A stretch of 64,000 bases of DNA from Sipunculus nudus (GCA_026874595.1 CM049312.1:26219956-26283955); one strand, 5' to 3'; shown: positions 48,181 through 60,505, counted from the stretch's first letter. Numbers and translations: made by a program. The notes: generated from the sequence alone by a model not told the origin.

Positions 48181-49777
48181 TATTTAAAGTCTTTATATTT
48201 ATAAGGGCCCCGCTTGAATAAACTGGTGCACTATAATATTCACCCTGCCCGACCGCATGACGTCCGTCTAAAAATTTGTGTCCGGGTGATAACTCCAATT
48301 TGGTTTGACACCTTGGTTTAAAAAATCATTCATATGTCGCCCCTCTTCCTTAGAAGAATCATACAGATCAGAGTCATGGGGTCAAAGGTGAAGGTCACAT
48401 GACGCACTACTTTAAAAGGTTGTTAATGCCATTATAAATCTTTTTCTTACTTGCCAATACTGAAAGTTATTTGCAGATTTGGGGTCGCAAGGTCACAGGA
48501 CAAGATCACAGGGGCCATTCAAATTATTTGCTGGAGGATAACCCCTGTTTGAGTCAAAACCTTAAGATTATATTGCCATATACCCTGCTAAAACGAACTC
48601 CAGTCTCTGATTTTGGAGTCATGCGGTAAAAGATTACGGTCTCAAGGCCGATTTCTTTAAAAAAAAATCGTAAATTTGTCCGCATAACCCTCACCGGCCT
48701 AAACAGCTTTAGTCCGCATTTCATCCAAGTAATCTTTTTTCCTGAAATGGCTTCCCTGACAGTAGAAGGAGAATTTGTCTAATTTTTTTTCATAACTCCC
48801 TTTCTGAAATAGCAGATGGACTCATTTTAGCCGACTGAAAGTCATCTCAGCCATATCAATCACTCTGTCGTCCGTCGTGCCGGTCATTCTTTAGATTTCC
48901 GTTAATAGGACACAACTACGCTCCCGTGGAGTAGCAGCGGAAATCTTGCGCTTCTAAAGAACAGTTTATGATGCACTCAAACACCAGGTGATGGGCCTGT
49001 CTGCTGAAAAAAAAAACAGCAGATGTGACTAGCAGCCAACCAGATGTTAGTAATCAAACACTCGACAGGCATCAGAATCCGCCCAGAAAGCACATAAGGG
49101 CTATTCTGTCTGAGCCTGTGGCCTGTTCACAAGGTTGCCGGGGCGATGAGCTGTCACTCAAAACGAAATGAACAACATTGGCTCCATGTATTCCTCGCTT
49201 GGCTTGTAAACCATTTTGTCTTCCAGCACAGTGTCTCATCTGATTGGACCAAAATAGAGTGCTTCCCTCTGGTGTAGCAATGCAGGATACTAGGTCAAAA
49301 CAAACAGCGCTTACGATATAGGTGGTAGGCCTATAGGTGAACCGCTCTGTAAAGAGCGTAGGGCACAACTTGTAACCGTCCAACCTTCAATTTTCGAAAT
49401 TAATATCCCTGGAGGTCCTTAAAAGATCACCTGGAAAACCTGAAATTTCTTACAATTCTTGTATCTCAATAATTCATGCACGGATAACCATGACACTTTT
49501 AACTATTTTTCCGTACTTGTTTTATCGCTTCCAAAGACTGTTGGCACCATCTGTATTTTTTTTGGATTTTTTACACATTTTTCTCATAAATTTAGGACCG
49601 CCGGCCCACATCAAGGAGTCTGTGGTTTATATAGGCTCCTAAATGCTTATGTTTATTTATTATGACTAGTTTTATCATTTTCCAAAACCTAATGAGACCG
49701 TCGATATTTCTCAAATTTTTACGCATTTCACCCTATTATTTAAGCCTTATTAAATTACAGTAAGGTGTCTGTTTCTC
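48181..49777 (+). repeat. Second AGGTCA-rich interspersed repeat and associated sequence
   Basis: Holds GTGTCCGGGTGATAACTCCA, GGGTCAAAGGTGAAGGTCAC and GGTCACAGGACAAGATCACA, as in the 7.25-8.95 kb repeat, and a related T-rich part at 49,450-49,740. A minus-strand frame of 103 residues at 49,072-49,383 (QMRHCAGRQNGLQAKRG...) lies in the middle; I do not recognise it. Confidence 0.65.
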
Positions 49778-52159
49778 ACCTGTTGTTTCATCTAGTAACT
49801 GGAAACCTCATACGGTTATTGATCAAGACCGGTTTTATCAGTCCCTGATAATGATTGCCATATTACAGCAAACGTGACAGTTTCGAAGCTCAAGTTCAAC
49901 TAATCTCCCGAAACCTGGTGTAGCTACTGCATTGAGTGAACTCTTTAGCTGCACCTGGCTAGACTAAATGAACTTTTGACCTGCACCTAGCTGCACTTAT
50001 TGAACACTTGACCTGTTGCATAATCTGATCCAGTGGGAAGCTTGCCGAAGCCATAAATAGAATGCAGCTACTGCACTGAGTGAACGCTTGACCTCTTGCT
50101 TGATCTGATACAGTTGGCAGTTTGTAGAAGCTATAAATAGTTCCAGACTCACCGATTGCCTGGTGCGAAATCTGAAATAGTAGTCACACCATTGCATAAG
50201 CTAACAAATTGGCTCCACATGCAGCCTTGAGGGACTTAACACCTATGAGGTGATCACATATCACTCATGAGGCGAGCACATGCTACCCATGAGGTGATCA
50301 CAAGTCGCCCATGAGGTTTTCACATGACACCCATGAAGTGATCACATGCCTTGTGCCTGTCTGCACTGATTGCACTCTTGGCATATATCTTGCTGCATTG
50401 AATGAATTATGTTGACCTGTTGCCAAATCTGAAACAGTTGGCAGTTTCTCAACCTAATCAAATATACAGACACAATCTTGGCTTGTTGGTTTATATGTTT
50501 ACACATATTGAAAGACTTCGGCTAAAATGTTACTTTTTTTTCAAGCTGACATATTCATAAGACTTTTTATCAAAATATCTAGAATAATAAAAGATAGACG
50601 ACGAACGACGGATGACAGATGCCGGACGACCCCACACCATCCCATTAGCTCACAGGTTCGCAAAAAATGCTCGAGGGTCACAATGTGTCATCGCTCATAT
50701 TCTCTTTCATGATCATATGAAAAGCAAGGATCCACAATGAAAAGCTTTTTATACATTACAGGTTTTATTTCAGTGTTGCCCGGCTAATTAGCCATATGGC
50801 CCAACTGCATTGATATGAGCCTTGAATGATGTACCGTATCACCTATCCCTGGTGCTTCTGTATCTGTAAGATGCACACGTGGACGATTAATGAAAGCGAT
50901 ATCTAACTTCTGTCCTTGGATAAAATTACTCCACTGGCCTTAAGTACTACCATATCAAAGTCAAAAGTCACTTTACTCACCTATTACAAGTCATGTTAAA
51001 CTCCAATTTGCAAACTCAGATTTATGCAGTATAGGTGCATTATATCGGACTGAACTTGAGAGGGCTAAATACCAAGTGAACCCACACTTGTATGCAGATA
51101 ATTTGGGGTCAGTGCTAATAGACACTCAACTGGTGATACCCTTTTTCATTTTTTTAGATCTGCCTGTAATGCCACATTTGCTTTGGGCAGAGAGAACCAA
51201 CTTTCCATATTTTGTCAATGACATCGTGTACGATATCCTGAATAATAAGCAAATAAATGACGCTCATTTTTTACTGCATATTTCTAATTTATAAAATACT
51301 ATTACATATTCTTTATATTAGTATGATACATAATCTATGCATGTTTACGATATACCCATATTTGGTATATTTATCAATAACGTCGCGTACACATATCATG
51401 AGAAGAAAAATAAGAAAAGACGATTATTTTCCTATATTACTTATACAATTGATAACATAAGATAACATATTATTCACAGTTAGTAGAGCTGAAGCATATA
51501 AGCATTGAACCTACATTAAAAAAAAAGAAAATGTAGGTTCAGTTGCTGTTAAAGTCCCGTTAAAAGCAGCCCTGTATAAAAACCTATTTAATGCTATTCT
51601 AAGTGTTTAAGATAACAACTATATCAAAAGCTAACACATGACGGCCAGGATTCAACATTTGAACTAAACTGTCCCATAACATATGTCGTATACGGATTTG
51701 ATACTTGGTTTGTTTCAAAACAGCTAAAGGGACTGTTGACAATCATAATGATCCGTCAAATTAAAAAGAAATTACAAAGCTATACATTTCTATTAACTAA
51801 TGCATGGAGTGTATTGAAACTATTGATCGAGGGTAACTGCTTTTGCTATCCTGGTGTACTGGTGTTACTCATATTTTAAAATTGCTTCTTTTGTTTTACT
51901 AATTTCTCCAGTGTTTCAAACGTATTTTAACACTATTCAATAAATTAACTATACATTCTTTTCTGATTGCACAACGCGGCTCCTAGCAATTCTGATTGGG
52001 ACTATGAACTTAGCGTTAATATATTCACTCTGTTATTATAAGAAAAAATAAAAATATGGCTAAATGTCCTTTTTCTTGGAAGGACTGTGTTGGCTACAAA
52101 ACAACATGCACCCACGGATCGTTCGAGAAACATTAACCGGCTTATTGAATCAATGACAT
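49778..52159 (+). repeat. Intergenic tandem duplication, copy B (2,382 bp)
   Basis: Partner of copy A at an offset of 4,106 bp. Its right flank (52,160 onward, GGAACAATTAACAACCAGAA) continues in homology with the flank of copy C. B therefore keeps more of the ancestral unit than A does, and A looks like the derived partial copy. Confidence 0.95.
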
Positions 52160-54359
52160 GGAACAATTAACAACCAGAATGGCTTCACGCATCCGAAAAT
52201 TCCACTATAGATTGTTTTAATTTATTTTCCTAAATATCAGTTTAATCAGTATGTTGTAAACGTAATTGCCGACAACGAAAAATTTGCGTTATTAATACTA
52301 TTTTAGAACTGACCTTGTAATTAACTGTTAGTGTAAGGAATGCTATTTTATAACGCCTCTAGGATTGGGTTTTATACGGACTGTGCGAACCCAGCTCTAA
52401 ATTCATCAAGTCTTTATTAAGTAGCCATAATGTCACATGGTACAGTTTCTTCTGGCTATAAATATCACTGATACTTCTGCTGCTGAATTATCGCAGCTGC
52501 AGTCACTGCTGTTACAGCTGGTTTGCTGCAATTAATTATATAGCTTCATAAGTATAGTACATACTGAGCTATTGAACATAACAAATACTAGAAAAATGGT
52601 AAGTGACAACATATGCTATGTACAACACATGCTTGTGTGACAGAAATAATAACATGATCAAATCACATCATGTCAAACTGTTCAATAACTGGTCCTAAAC
52701 TCATAAAGCTCTGTGCATTCTATAGCATACAATGTAGAAAGTAACAAAGTGTTACATTGGTGGTTACTGCTTTAGGGATAAATAATAGGTTACATGTCTG
52801 TTATTAACTATTGCATGATAATACAGAAAACAGGATGGGTGATAATACAGAAGTACATGGCTCTTGTTCAAATGGCTCTGACATCAGCAAATTGTCTATT
52901 GTATTAAAATGACCATGTTAAGAACATACATATAAATAATTTCTGGCATTAATTAACATGGGTCCAATTATCTACAGAACTAAAAACATATGCTTACCAC
53001 ACTGTAGACCCTTAAACCTTCTGTACACTTTCACCGTAAGAGCTTGGCCCTTTCTTTGAACACAAAAAAATGTTCCTGTCCTACTGACAGCGCCCTCTAC
53101 AGGCAATAATCCCCTCCCCAATATCCAGCAACATACATCGCCTCCTGCTGGCAACTCTGGATACTAATCAATACTAATTGACCATTTTAAGACTTTAAAG
53201 TTATGTCACCACTTTACCTGATCATAAATACAAAATTAAATACAAATTCTACTTTATACATGTTTTTATATCTGATGGCCATTACAACGCCAATCTGCAG
53301 ATACGGGGATTTACCAAACAAAATAGTCTTCAGTCTGTTCTATAACACTGTTTCACTGGCTGCCTGAGGTTTTTGGAATGAGTTTTTAAGATTGAGCTGA
53401 TGATATTTAATAAAGAACGGGATTTTCCCGCCCGGCTTAGTTAATATACGATTTGGCTCTGAGATAAAGGTATCCAGGATCTCTGGACATCCACAAAAAT
53501 AAGCTCAATACATTGAACCACTCATGCGATATCTGCATTCTCTCTTAAAAGACAACATGCGATTGGAAACTATACAAAAAAAGCCTTATACAATGCCACA
53601 CGTCATTGTTAGACATCAGATACTATGATACCCAATAATTATGCCAGGTTTCAGAAAGCGTCGGCAGAACCAGCCGATAAATTTTATCAGCGAAATTGTA
53701 TCGACAGATATAATAAAAAGAAAAGTAAAAATAATACATGAATATATTATAATAATAATAATACAATAGCCGTGTATCCTAATGTAGCTTTTTATATTAC
53801 AATCCTCAGTCAAAAGGGTGGAAACATTTGATTTTGCTTGCGAAACAACCTCGTTCGGATCTCTAGTTCGGCTGAGTGTCAATGTCGCCTGTTAACCAGA
53901 AATGACAATTTTCCCGGAATAATGATATTAAATATAAAAACAGTATATCCGGTATATCGTAGGATCATTTAAAGCTGTTTTACTTGCTTATCCTTGGAAA
54001 CCGTCACATATATACTTTTTTTATTTAGCCACTGACCTTGTTTTTTCTTATGTGCCTGAGTGCTGATACATTGATTGCGCCATTAAAAATCACTCAATGT
54101 CTACTTTTCTCACGTTAAACCAAAGGCAACCTCGTCCGTCACCTGGCAACAGCAACCTTTCTCAAAGGGTACCAGAAAGGAGTAACTTTTATCGGGTGAC
54201 AGCAGAAGTCCATTTAATTTGATGTCCAAGGATCAAACCTCCACATCATTGCACCCACCACTCTAAACAGCTAGTGGTCACATTTTCAGCCAAAGTTTTC
54301 ATCCAAACCTTCCATCTTTTACTTATGGCAACATACGTAATGATTCAACAGATTGGCTT
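52160..54359. other. Right part of the B unit plus intergenic DNA, no gene seen
   Basis: Blocks here recur after copy C: AGAACTGACCTTGTAATTAA (52,307) at about 56,280; CCAAACAAAATAGTCTTC (53,316) at 56,355; and the TATGCCAGGTTTCAG block (53,640) at 56,683. About 0.93 kb (52,370-53,290) is missing from the C unit. (AAT)n lies near 53,745-53,765. Confidence 0.6.
53090..53151 (-). promoter_or_regulatory. Pair of CTCF-like motifs
   Basis: On the minus strand CCTGTAGAGGGCGC (53,103-53,090) and CCAGCAGGAGGCGA (53,151-53,138) match the bilaterian CTCF core CCASYAGRKGGCRS at 13 and 12 of 14 positions. They share orientation and lie 48 bp apart in DNA unique to the B unit. CTCF sites bound chromatin domains; occupancy here is pure inference. 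Confidence 0.3.
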
Positions 54360-56150
54360 CACATTTGACCTGTTGCATAACCTGACCCAGTAGGCAGTCT
54401 GTCAAAGCCAAAAATAGATTGCAGCTACTGCACTGAGTGAACCCTTGACCTATTGCCTAATCTGATACAGCTGGCAGTCTACGAAAGCTACAGGTAAATC
54501 CAGACTGACCTTTAGCCTGTTGCCAAATCTGATTCATTAGTCACACCATTGCATAAGCTCACAGATTGGCTACACATGCAGCCCTGAGTGGCATGACCCC
54601 TTGAGGTGATCTCATGATACTCATGAGGTGATAATATGCTACCCATGAGGTGAACACATGCACTGAACGAACTGTTGACCTGTTGCCAAATCTGAAACAG
54701 TTGGCAGTTTCTCAACCTAATTAAAGATACAGACACAGTCTTGGCCTGTTGGTTAATCTGTTTACACATACTGAAAGACTTCGGCTAAAATGTTATTGTT
54801 TTTTAGGCTGACATATTCATAAGACTTTTATAAAAATAGCAAGAATAATAAAAGATAGACGATGAAAGACGGATGACAGATGCCGGACGACCCCATATCA
54901 TCGCATTAGCAGGTTCGCTAAAAAGAATGCACGAGGATCATAATGTGTCATCTGTCAGATTCTCTTTCATGACCATATGAAAAGCAAGGATCCACAATGA
55001 AAAAGCTTCGTATACATTACATCAAAGTTTCATTTCAGTGTTGCCCGGCTAATACGCCAGATAGCCCAACTGCACTGATATGAACCTTGAATGATGTATC
55101 GTATCACCTATCCCTGTTGCTTCTGTATCTGTTAGATGCATACGTTGATGGTCAATGAAAGCGATACTTACTTGTGTCTTTGGATAAAATTACTCTTTTG
55201 GACTTAAGTACTACCATATCAAAGTCAAAAGTCTCATAACTCATCTATATCAAGTCCTGTTTAATTCAAATTTGCAAACCCAAATTTATGCGGTATAGGT
55301 TCATTATATCGGACTGAACTTCAGTAGACTAAATACCAAGTGAACGCTCACTTGTATGCAGATAATGTGGGGCCCTTAAAACACTCAACTGTTGATACCA
55401 CATTTTCATTTTTTTAGATTGACACACTCCTGCCTGTAAGGCCACATATATCTTGGGCAAAGTGAACCCACTTTTCATATTTTGTCAATGACTTCGTGTA
55501 CGATATCCTGAATAGTAGGCGAAGAAGTGACGCTCATTTTTACTGCATATTTCTAATTTATAAAATATTATTACAGATTATTTATATTAGTGTGTAGAAG
55601 AAGCTTATTAGGTGTTGAACCAACATATTTTTAGTGAGAAAATGTGGGTTCCCTTAATGTTACAGGTGATCTATGTATGTTTACGATGTACCCACATTTT
55701 ATATATTTGTCTATGACGTCGCGTACACATATCATGAAAAGAAAAATAAGAAAAGACGATTATTTTCCTAAATAACCTAAACAATTGATAACATAAGATT
55801 ATATATTATTAACAGTTAGGTATAGCCGAAGCATATAAGCATTGAACTCATATTTATAAAAATGAATATGTAGGTTAATTTGCTGTAAAAGCCCCGTTTA
55901 GTGCAGCCCTGTATAATGCACCTATAAATAAACTATGTATTCCTTTTCTGATTGCACAATGTGTCTCGTAGCTATTCTGATTGGGACTATGAACTGAGCG
56001 TTAATATGTTCACGCTGTTATTATACAGAAAAAAATATGGCTAATGTCCTTTCTTGGAAGGACTGTGTTGACTACAAAATAACCTGTACCAACGGTTTGT
56101 TCAAGAAACACTAACCGGCTTATTGAATCAATGACATGGAACGATTTACA
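54360..56150 (+). repeat. Intergenic tandem duplication, copy C (diverged)
   Basis: Follows copy B block by block from GACCTGTTGCATAA to CTAACCGGCTTATTGAATCA, at an offset of about 4,357 bp. It carries many substitutions, lacks the first roughly 230 bp, and has several deletions and one insertion of about 90 bp carrying a hairpin near 55,590-55,670. Confidence 0.85.
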
Positions 56151-57050
56151 ACCAGATTGGCTTCACCCATTCAAAAAGTCCTTTCTTACAGTGTTTTTAT
56201 TTGTTTTCCTAAATATCAGTTTATATGTTGTCAGCGTAACTGCCGATGACGAAAAATTTGCGTAATTAATACACTTTTAGAACTGACCTTGTAATTAACT
56301 GCAAGGGTAAGGAATGCTATTTAATCACGCAAATCAGCAGACACCGGGATTGACCAAACAAAATAGTCTTCGGTCTGTTCTACAACGCTGTTTTTCTGGC
56401 TGCCTGAGGTGTTTTGGAATGAGTTTTTAAGATTGAGCCGATGAAATTTAATTGAGAACGGGATTTTGCCGCCCGTCTTAGCTAACTTACGATATGGCTC
56501 TGAGATACAGGTATCCAGGTTCCCTTGACATCCACAAAATTTAGTTCAATACACCGAACTACTCTTGCGAAATCTGCATTCTCACTAAAATGACTACATG
56601 CGATTAGAAACTTTGCAAACAAACGGCTGTATGCAGTGCCACACGTCATTGTTAGACATCAGATACCATGATACTCCATAATTATGCCAGGTTTCAGCAA
56701 GCGCCCTCGGCAAAACCAGCCGGAAAACTATATCAGCGGAATTGTATCGACAGATATAATGATAATAAAAGTTAACACAATAAATAAATAATAATAATTC
56801 AATAGCCCTGTGTCCTAATGTAGGTTTTTACATATAGTCAATTCTCGGTCAAAGGATGGAAACTTTTGTGTTTCCCGTTTTGATAATACGTATGTTCGTT
56901 TAATGAAGATATTCAGATCCGGTTAAACTCATCGGTAAACTATCCTCTGGCAAATAAGAAGCCACACGGAAGAGGCCAGTTAATCACATCTACGCAATAA
57001 TAGGTTGGTAATAACTTTAAGCGGGAGTATGGAATCGTAATCATTGCAAT
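56151..57050. repeat. Right flank of the C unit
   Basis: Homologous to 52,160-53,890 apart from the 0.93-kb segment that only B has. Similarity fades by about 56,900, after which the promoter region of the plus-strand GTPase gene begins. Confidence 0.7.
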
Positions 57051-57059
57051 TTGTTTTTC

Positions 57060-57135
57060 AGAAAAACGCACCGTCACGTCGGTTTGCTTCCGGTGACTGG
57101 TGAAAGGAAACTTGGCAAACCGATATGGCGGCAAA
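57060..57135 (+). promoter_or_regulatory. Likely TATA-less promoter of the second GTPase gene
   Basis: Immediately before the ATG is a GC-richer island in AT-rich DNA. It holds CGTCACGTCGG (CRE-like), GCTTCCGGT (an ETS-type ACCGGAAGC on the other strand) and GATATGGCGGC across the start codon, close to the YY1 pattern found at many TATA-less starts. The motifs are visible; promoter use is inferred. Confidence 0.35.
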
Positions 57136-60100
57136 TATTGGTGAACCATGTGAGTACCTAATTCACGTGTTTGTGTGACATTTCTAATAATCTTTTTATG
57201 AGAAGTATTTATATATAATGTATGTATTTATACGGTAACTATAAATGACATATTTTTCCACATTAAATATTGAAAAATTAATCATTCGATAGACACGCTG
57301 TTCCAAAATTTTGAAATAAATTTTAATGGATCCCGTGTACTCGTAAAGTATGAAATTTCTAGTAAAATGATTATAAATCTTTCTTGATAAGATCGAAATG
57401 AAAGCGTTTGGATGTTATTCTCAGCAACACATCCAGCGGTTTTAAATTTATTGGTAAAAATAAATTAATATAGTTAAAAAAAAGTGTCACATCAGATGAA
57501 ATCAAATATAGATGGCATCTGAAAGTTATAATCTACATACCAATAATAATAAATAACACTTCTGATAGCGAATAATGTTCCTGATGCGTCTGGGAAAAGA
57601 CCTAACACTGTGAAAGAAAACACATGCAATGTCGCACACTGCAAACAACAACAAAAATGTGTTAAATTTTACTGCACACATCCTCCCATAGCGACGTTTC
57701 AGTGAAGCAATAGAGGAAATCCTTTGAGACACATGAGCGCTCAAGAAATCCAAGAAATTGTTACCAGGAGGGCAAACATATGATCATAATATTGGATCGC
57801 AGCCATCAGAAATGTTAAATCTATCTGAAATTCAAATGCTACCCATCTTCTCTTAGTTACCATACTTAAAGAGAAAACCTCATTATAACAGTACACCCAG
57901 AGAGAATAACGACATCAAAGCTGGTGTAAATATGTCTTACTTGAACCACTTTTGCACAGCAGAAAATAGACATGAGACAAGATGAAAAAAATCAATATTT
58001 ATTACATGAGGCAAACGACTGCAAAATATTGTGATATTATCGGAGGATATATTTTATAACTGATGGTGGGTTATGCTACCTTAGAACACCCTTGGTCACT
58101 GTCTGCATGTGTGAGGAAATTTCTATTTTTTATCAGTCGTATGGGGCAACTTCTTTACAAATCTGTCAAAGTTTCCTTTCACTACGCATCTTTGATTTGA
58201 GATATTAAAGTTTTAGATATTTACTTCTTATAAAATTTATCGATGTCACCAGATAAAAGTTATCTCTTTCTGGTGCCAAATTGGAAAGGTTGAACAAGTA
58301 GAGATTGTGTGGTTTTGATGGCTCACCCAACGTATCAGCACTCAGGTACTCAACAAATCACAAGTTAGCGGCTTAACAATAGTGATTTATAAAAAGAACA
58401 TAAAAGGTACAGAATTCAAAATCACCTACACGAATGGGTTCCCAAACTGTTATGTCTCACTAGATACACTGGTACATGCACTAGATATCACCTCGAGTAA
58501 AAGCAGAGAGTCTAAAACAGTCATCAGATCTCCTAGACTAGTGATACTGGACACCTGCAGGCAGCATCTCCCTGCACCTCACTAAACATGATGGCGGCAC
58601 CTGAACACCCTCGGGCAGCATCTCACTGGACACCCCCTGGCGGCACCTCATTGGACACCCGCTGGCTGCACCTCCCACGACACCGACTGACAGCACCTCA
58701 CTCGACACCAACTGGTAGCACCTCACTGAAAAGAGGCTGGCAGCACCTCTCTGGACACTTGGTCGCAGCACCTCTCAGGACACTGGGTCGCTGCACCTCT
58801 CCAAACACTGGGCAACGGCACCTCTCTGGACTCAAGCGGACGGTACTTCTGGTCTCTGCAGGCTCTACAGACTGTCCTCAATACTGTGTACGGCCTCTCT
58901 TTAATACCCTTCTACAATGGAGGCTCATATATATTCATAAGATCAAACAAAGCCTCGCCTGCTATAACCCAAGAGCCTCTGCCTTAAACAAAGACCTGCA
59001 ACGCACTCACCAACCTTTCAATGAATACCATCATCAGAAAACACAACTCTGACAGGCTCGTCCATTCTCACTCAACAAATACAAATGTGCAGCTAACGCT
59101 GTACTTTTTCTCTGAAAAATGAAATAAATCAAAATGACACGATCCATTTCGTGACACTAAAAAAAAGCAAATTTTTTAAATTTTACTAATGTTGTCATAA
59201 AGGACAGATGGAAGCCAGTCGTTCCGCTGATCGGTGATACAGCAAACGGATCTATAGGTTGTGTAAAACCATTCCCTTATTTCAATTTCCGTCTTGAGAA
59301 AGATTCATTTTTAACTAAATTAGGGTCTCTTCTATCAGAGAGTTTTATAATATGTACAGAATAAGTTGGCCCTAAAAATAAAGTGATAAGATGAAGCAAA
59401 GTTGAAAAACTGAAACTGCAGGTCACTTCAGTAAGTATATTTGCTACATCCTGCCTTTTTTGGAAAAGTACGTTGCGGATACAGCATAACTAGAACCCCG
59501 TGTATTATGGAATCGGCAGGAGAACAAATGTGTTTGAACAGTGAAACTTTTACAGAATGACAGATTAAGAAGTAGATGCAAAAAATTTGATGGGGCGCTC
59601 AGGCAATTCACATAATTCTATTTTTTTTCATACCATTTGAAGTAGCACCTGGGCGGCCATTGCATTTACTTGAACCGGATCCCAACACTGGTGCGCCTGT
59701 TAAACTGAACGTATCAGCGTTGAGAGAGGTATTCGAACGGAATGACATCAAGGACCTTCCAATATGTGTTACATCAGTGATTGGAGCGTATCGTACTGGA
59801 AAATCATTCCTTTTGAATTATATGATTCGATATCTGAGAAAAGCAGTAAGTATTTGTATAAATTTTATTAACCACAAAAGGATTTGTTTAATACAAACAA
59901 GTGATAGATTCATGTGCTGATCTGAAATTAAACTTTTTTTTAATTTTAATGAAACTTTAAAATTTTCATTATTTATGAACTTTGGTCCACATATCAGCAA
60001 TCTGAAACGTTAACTAATTTATCGGAAATTGCTGTTATATGTTATTTTAGACATTTACTAGTAACCCAGATTTATGAATTTATATTTGTCGAAAAAGGAA

Positions 60101-60505
60101 TTACAAGACGAAGACTGGTTGGGCAATAAGAAGGAGCCTTTGGTAGGGTTCCCCTGGAGACAAGGAAATGTCCGCACAACTCTTGGGATATATATTTGGA
60201 GTCGACCATTTATATTGGAAAGGGAAGGGAAAAAGGCAAGTATAACAAGTTAATAAAAACTTTATAATCCTCGTCCTAGTAATCATATCAAAGACATCGA
60301 GTAATGTAAAAGGGCATTAGACAAACTGAACCATGTTTGATCTTACAAGAATGAATGTTTCCATTCAAACTTACATCTTCTTTTAATTTAATTAACCAAG
60401 GTAGCCGTTGTTCTTATGGACACGCAAGGTTTATTTGACCAGCACACAGACCCTGCAGATGCTAACACAATTGTCGCCATCAGCACGTTGCTGAGCTCAC
60501 TTAAG
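57125..60505 (+). CDS. Second atlastin/GBP-like GTPase, partial (4 exons)
   Basis: Exons 57,125-57,149 (MAANIGEP + 1 base, donor GTGAGT), 59,646-59,845, 60,098-60,235 and 60,401-60,505 join in frame to 156 residues. P-loop GAYRTGKS is at 55-62, a switch-like RTTLGI in exon 3, and DTQG at 128-131. The 105-bp exon 4 has exactly the size and phases of exon 3 in the minus-strand gene, and the N-termini align (GKSFLLNY-IRYL), so the two are paralogues facing away from each other, 12.8 kb apart. The third exon ends AAG|GCAAGT, a GC donor that alone keeps frame. The acceptor of exon 3 (AAAAAG|GAATTAC) is weak. The rest (RDW motif, helical part) is not found before 64,000; the gene either has a long fourth intron or is truncated. 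Confidence 0.8.
57150..58559 (+). other. Intron 1 of the second GTPase gene, left part
   Basis: No repeat or exon recognised. The first intron runs 57,150-59,645 under the model. Confidence 0.5.
58560..58835 (+). repeat. About 30-bp minisatellite inside intron 1
   Basis: Roughly nine degenerate units around GGCAGCACCTCACTGGACAC + CAACTG. Because the period is close to a multiple of three, it yields open frames on both strands (plus-strand frame 58,588-59,052; minus-strand 58,538-58,771). Both read as short repeated peptides and are artefacts. Confidence 0.85.
58836..59645 (+). other. Intron 1 of the second GTPase gene, right part
   Basis: Unique-looking DNA ending in a T-rich tract and the acceptor TAG at 59,643-59,645. 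No further exon is seen. Confidence 0.5.
60236..60241 (+). other. GC splice donor (AAG|GCAAGT), second GTPase gene
   Basis: GGGAAAAAG|GCAAGT. The following exon (VAVVLMDTQG...) is in frame only with this junction. The homologous intron of the minus-strand gene uses an ordinary GT (ACG|GTATTT). Confidence 0.75.

Noticed and set aside
49072-49383. 103-residue minus-strand frame in the spacer between copies A and B
   Set aside because: Lies within interspersed repeat sequence; no domain recognised, and nothing supports a start or splicing.
46970-51294. A 72-residue open frame conserved between 46,970-47,188 and 51,076-51,294
   Set aside because: It is preserved only because copies A and B are nearly identical; copy C has many substitutions and indels across the same stretch and gives no comparable frame there.
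56940-57149. 69-residue minus-strand frame overlapping the start of the second GTPase gene
   Set aside because: It lies opposite the start exon, which is supported by a phase-matched GTGAGT donor and by the homology of the joined protein.
58588-59052. 154-residue plus-strand open frame and a 77-residue minus-strand frame over it
   Set aside because: The first half reads the 30-bp minisatellite; the period near a multiple of three keeps frames open on both strands, and it lies within the first intron of the second GTPase gene.
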